A stretch of DNA of 64,000 bases from Trichobilharzia regenti (Eukaryota > Platyhelminthes > Trematoda > Strigeidida > Schistosomatidae): NCBI GenBank assembly GCA_944472135.2, contig OX235270.1:78811168-78875167 (forward strand), given 5' to 3'. Positions 62,796 to 64,000 of the stretch are shown in pieces. A program made the position numbers and the translations under genes. Every line of letters begins with the position of its first letter. Positions within the stretch are counted from its first letter, which is position 1. The notes under the pieces are model-generated. The model worked only from the letters and a program-made list of their open reading frames with translations, searched no databases and was not told the origin of the DNA.

Positions 62796-63862
62796 GACCT
62801 GACTATTTGAAAACCCACCAGTTTAAGGTTAGTCTCACCATTTTTACGTCTTGTTTCTAGCTGGGACAAAACTTCTTTTCGTTTAAGTCTGTCTTCAAGA
62901 GATAAATCAGGTCTGGCTGAAATTCCTGACCCGGCAAGGTTGTGTACATTAGCCAGTAGATGATTCCGTTCATCAGGAGAACCTAAGACTACTTTAAGCA
63001 ACCTACGCTGACTAGAACATTCATCATCTCTTTTGCCTATTCTAATCAGCTTTTTAATCGATACTCCAGGGAAATTCGCTGGGAGCATCTTCCTTATAAT
63101 ACTACTCACTAATTTAAGGTCGTGATCGTGCCTTTTCACGGGATCAGATTCTTTGGACTCTTCCAAATTTCCAACAATTATGTTAGAGTCTAAGGAGAGC
63201 TTGTCGTATTTAGCAGTGGCTACGTCCTTTCTCACCACTATTGATGCAGCCTGGCTACAGGTGACAGACGTTTGCCTACCATCAATATTACTATATTTCT
63301 TCCGACTGCTTATTTTTGTTACCCATTTATCATCTGCCTGCAGTTGCTTCTCAGGGCTGCTGCAGTTTTTGATGGTACAATCAAGATCAGTGTCTGCACC
63401 ACCTTCATGGTGAACTTCGCTTACGGTGTTCTCTGGTTCTGAGATGCTGTTTACAGCTTCCGTTTTGTTACCTTTTCGCTTACTAAGACGCTTCGAACGC
63501 CTAGTAGGTTTTACTTCCGGGGTAACTGGGATAGTAACCGCCGGTGTGATAACATTCATGATGGCACTTACTGCTTCATCTTCAGACGGGCAGTCCGTGT
63601 CACTCTTACTAGCCACGCTATCATCAGGAAGTTCCATGGCTTTAGACAGCAGTTCGTGAGCCTCCCTTATTAAGGTCATCTTTGGGGAGCAACACATTCT
63701 GCACATCCAGTGGGATGTTGGAGCAGTACAACGTTTGTATGCAGCTGGACGTAATCCAGTACACATCTTATGATACCACTTTTCACAGTTATTACACTGT
63801 ATTCCATCATCTACCAAAAAGTAACACTCCGCCCTATTACATTTATGTGGTACTTTTGACAT
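62747..63862 (-). CDS. LINE ORF1 protein with PHD-type zinc finger, 371 aa
   Basis: The start ATG is at 63862. The N-terminus has a C4-H-C3 pattern typical of a PHD finger: Cys8, Cys13, Cys23, Cys26, His31, Cys34, Cys54, Cys57, with the conserved Trp52 two residues before Cys54. A Ser/acidic stretch (residues 75-105), a basic segment RRSKRLSKRKGNK (about 127-139) and a more ordered C-terminal half follow, with KLIRIGKRDDECS and VVLGSPDERNHLL. The latter resembles the nucleic-acid-binding ORF1 domain of many LINEs. ORF1 proteins bind element RNA; zinc-finger ORF1s are known in the CR1 group. The end overlaps ORF2 by 49 bp, so ORF2 may be translated by reinitiation. Confidence 0.87.
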   Translation of the reverse strand: MSKVPHKCNRAECYFLVDDGIQCNNCEKWYHKMCTGLRPAAYKRCTAPTSHWMCRMCCSPKMTLIREAHELLSKAMELPDDSVASKSDTDCPSEDEAVSAIMNVITPAVTIPVTPEVKPTRRSKRLSKRKGNKTEAVNSISEPENTVSEVHHEGGADTDLDCTIKNCSSPEKQLQADDKWVTKISSRKKYSNIDGRQTSVTCSQAASIVVRKDVATAKYDKLSLDSNIIVGNLEESKESDPVKRHDHDLKLVSSIIRKMLPANFPGVSIKKLIRIGKRDDECSSQRRLLKVVLGSPDERNHLLANVHNLAGSGISARPDLSLEDRLKRKEVLSQLETRRKNGETNLKLVGFQIVRSWKRMLPRPVWISQTA

Positions 63863-64000
63863 AATGAACTTCTACTGGAAACAGCCAAGACAATTTACCC
63901 AATATAGACTATATAAGTGGTTAAAATCAAAACTTAACAGACAAAAGTCAAGTTAAAGTTTTTTTAAATGTTCTTGAAGTGAATAACACAACAAAACAGC

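Larger units (their letters stand above)
59900..63862 (-). mobile_element. CR1-like LINE with two intact ORFs
   Basis: The element holds ORF1 (63862-62747) and ORF2 (62795-59955), overlapping by 49 bp, with a very short 3' UTR and a tail of TGTAAAC-type repeats (about 59935-59905), as in CR1 elements. Both frames are free of stops over 3.9 kb, in contrast to every other element here. The 5' UTR and any 5' target-site copy lie between 63863 and the window edge or beyond, so full length is not proven. Confidence 0.88.

Overview
The window looks like nuclear DNA of a parasitic flatworm, most likely a blood fluke (Schistosoma or a close relative). Three things point there. It is AT-rich with long TE-filled introns, and the gene's first two introns are only 36-37 bp. 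It carries RTE-, CR1- and other LINE-type retrotransposons of schistosome style. It also carries tRNA-headed SINEs and relics of a hammerhead-ribozyme SINE of the Sm-alpha kind. The species cannot be fixed from the sequence alone.

One host gene dominates. On the minus strand, a Piezo-type mechanosensitive cation channel begins at 55159 and runs leftward beyond base 1. I rebuilt 34 exons by matching splice sites, reading phase and Piezo family motifs. They encode 2761 residues and the phase is consistent across every junction. The extracellular cap, pore helices and C-terminal domain (roughly the last 500-600 residues in the family) lie outside the window.

Layout by position. 1-2389: intron after exon 34, with a decayed RTE-type LINE (505-2272, plus strand). 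2390-9409: exons 34-31, with a second, nearly complete but decayed RTE copy in the largest intron (4240-7580). 9146-20209: exons coding a very long hydrophilic linker, plus SINEs. 22135-55159: exons of the repeated four-helix transmembrane units, with introns holding SINEs, RTE 3' ends, TA microsatellites and hairpin repeats. 55160-59900: no recognisable host gene; two LINE copies lie head to head. 59900-64000: a CR1-like LINE with two intact overlapping ORFs; its 5' end is not resolved.

The retroelements appear to be linked. One tRNA-like head occurs with two different bodies. One body matches the 5' leader and 3' end of the RTE at 4240-7580. The other matches the 3' end of the LINEs at 55735-58376. 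This suggests one SINE head has been joined to the tails of two different LINEs, both present in this window. No CRISPR, operon or other bacterial feature was seen.
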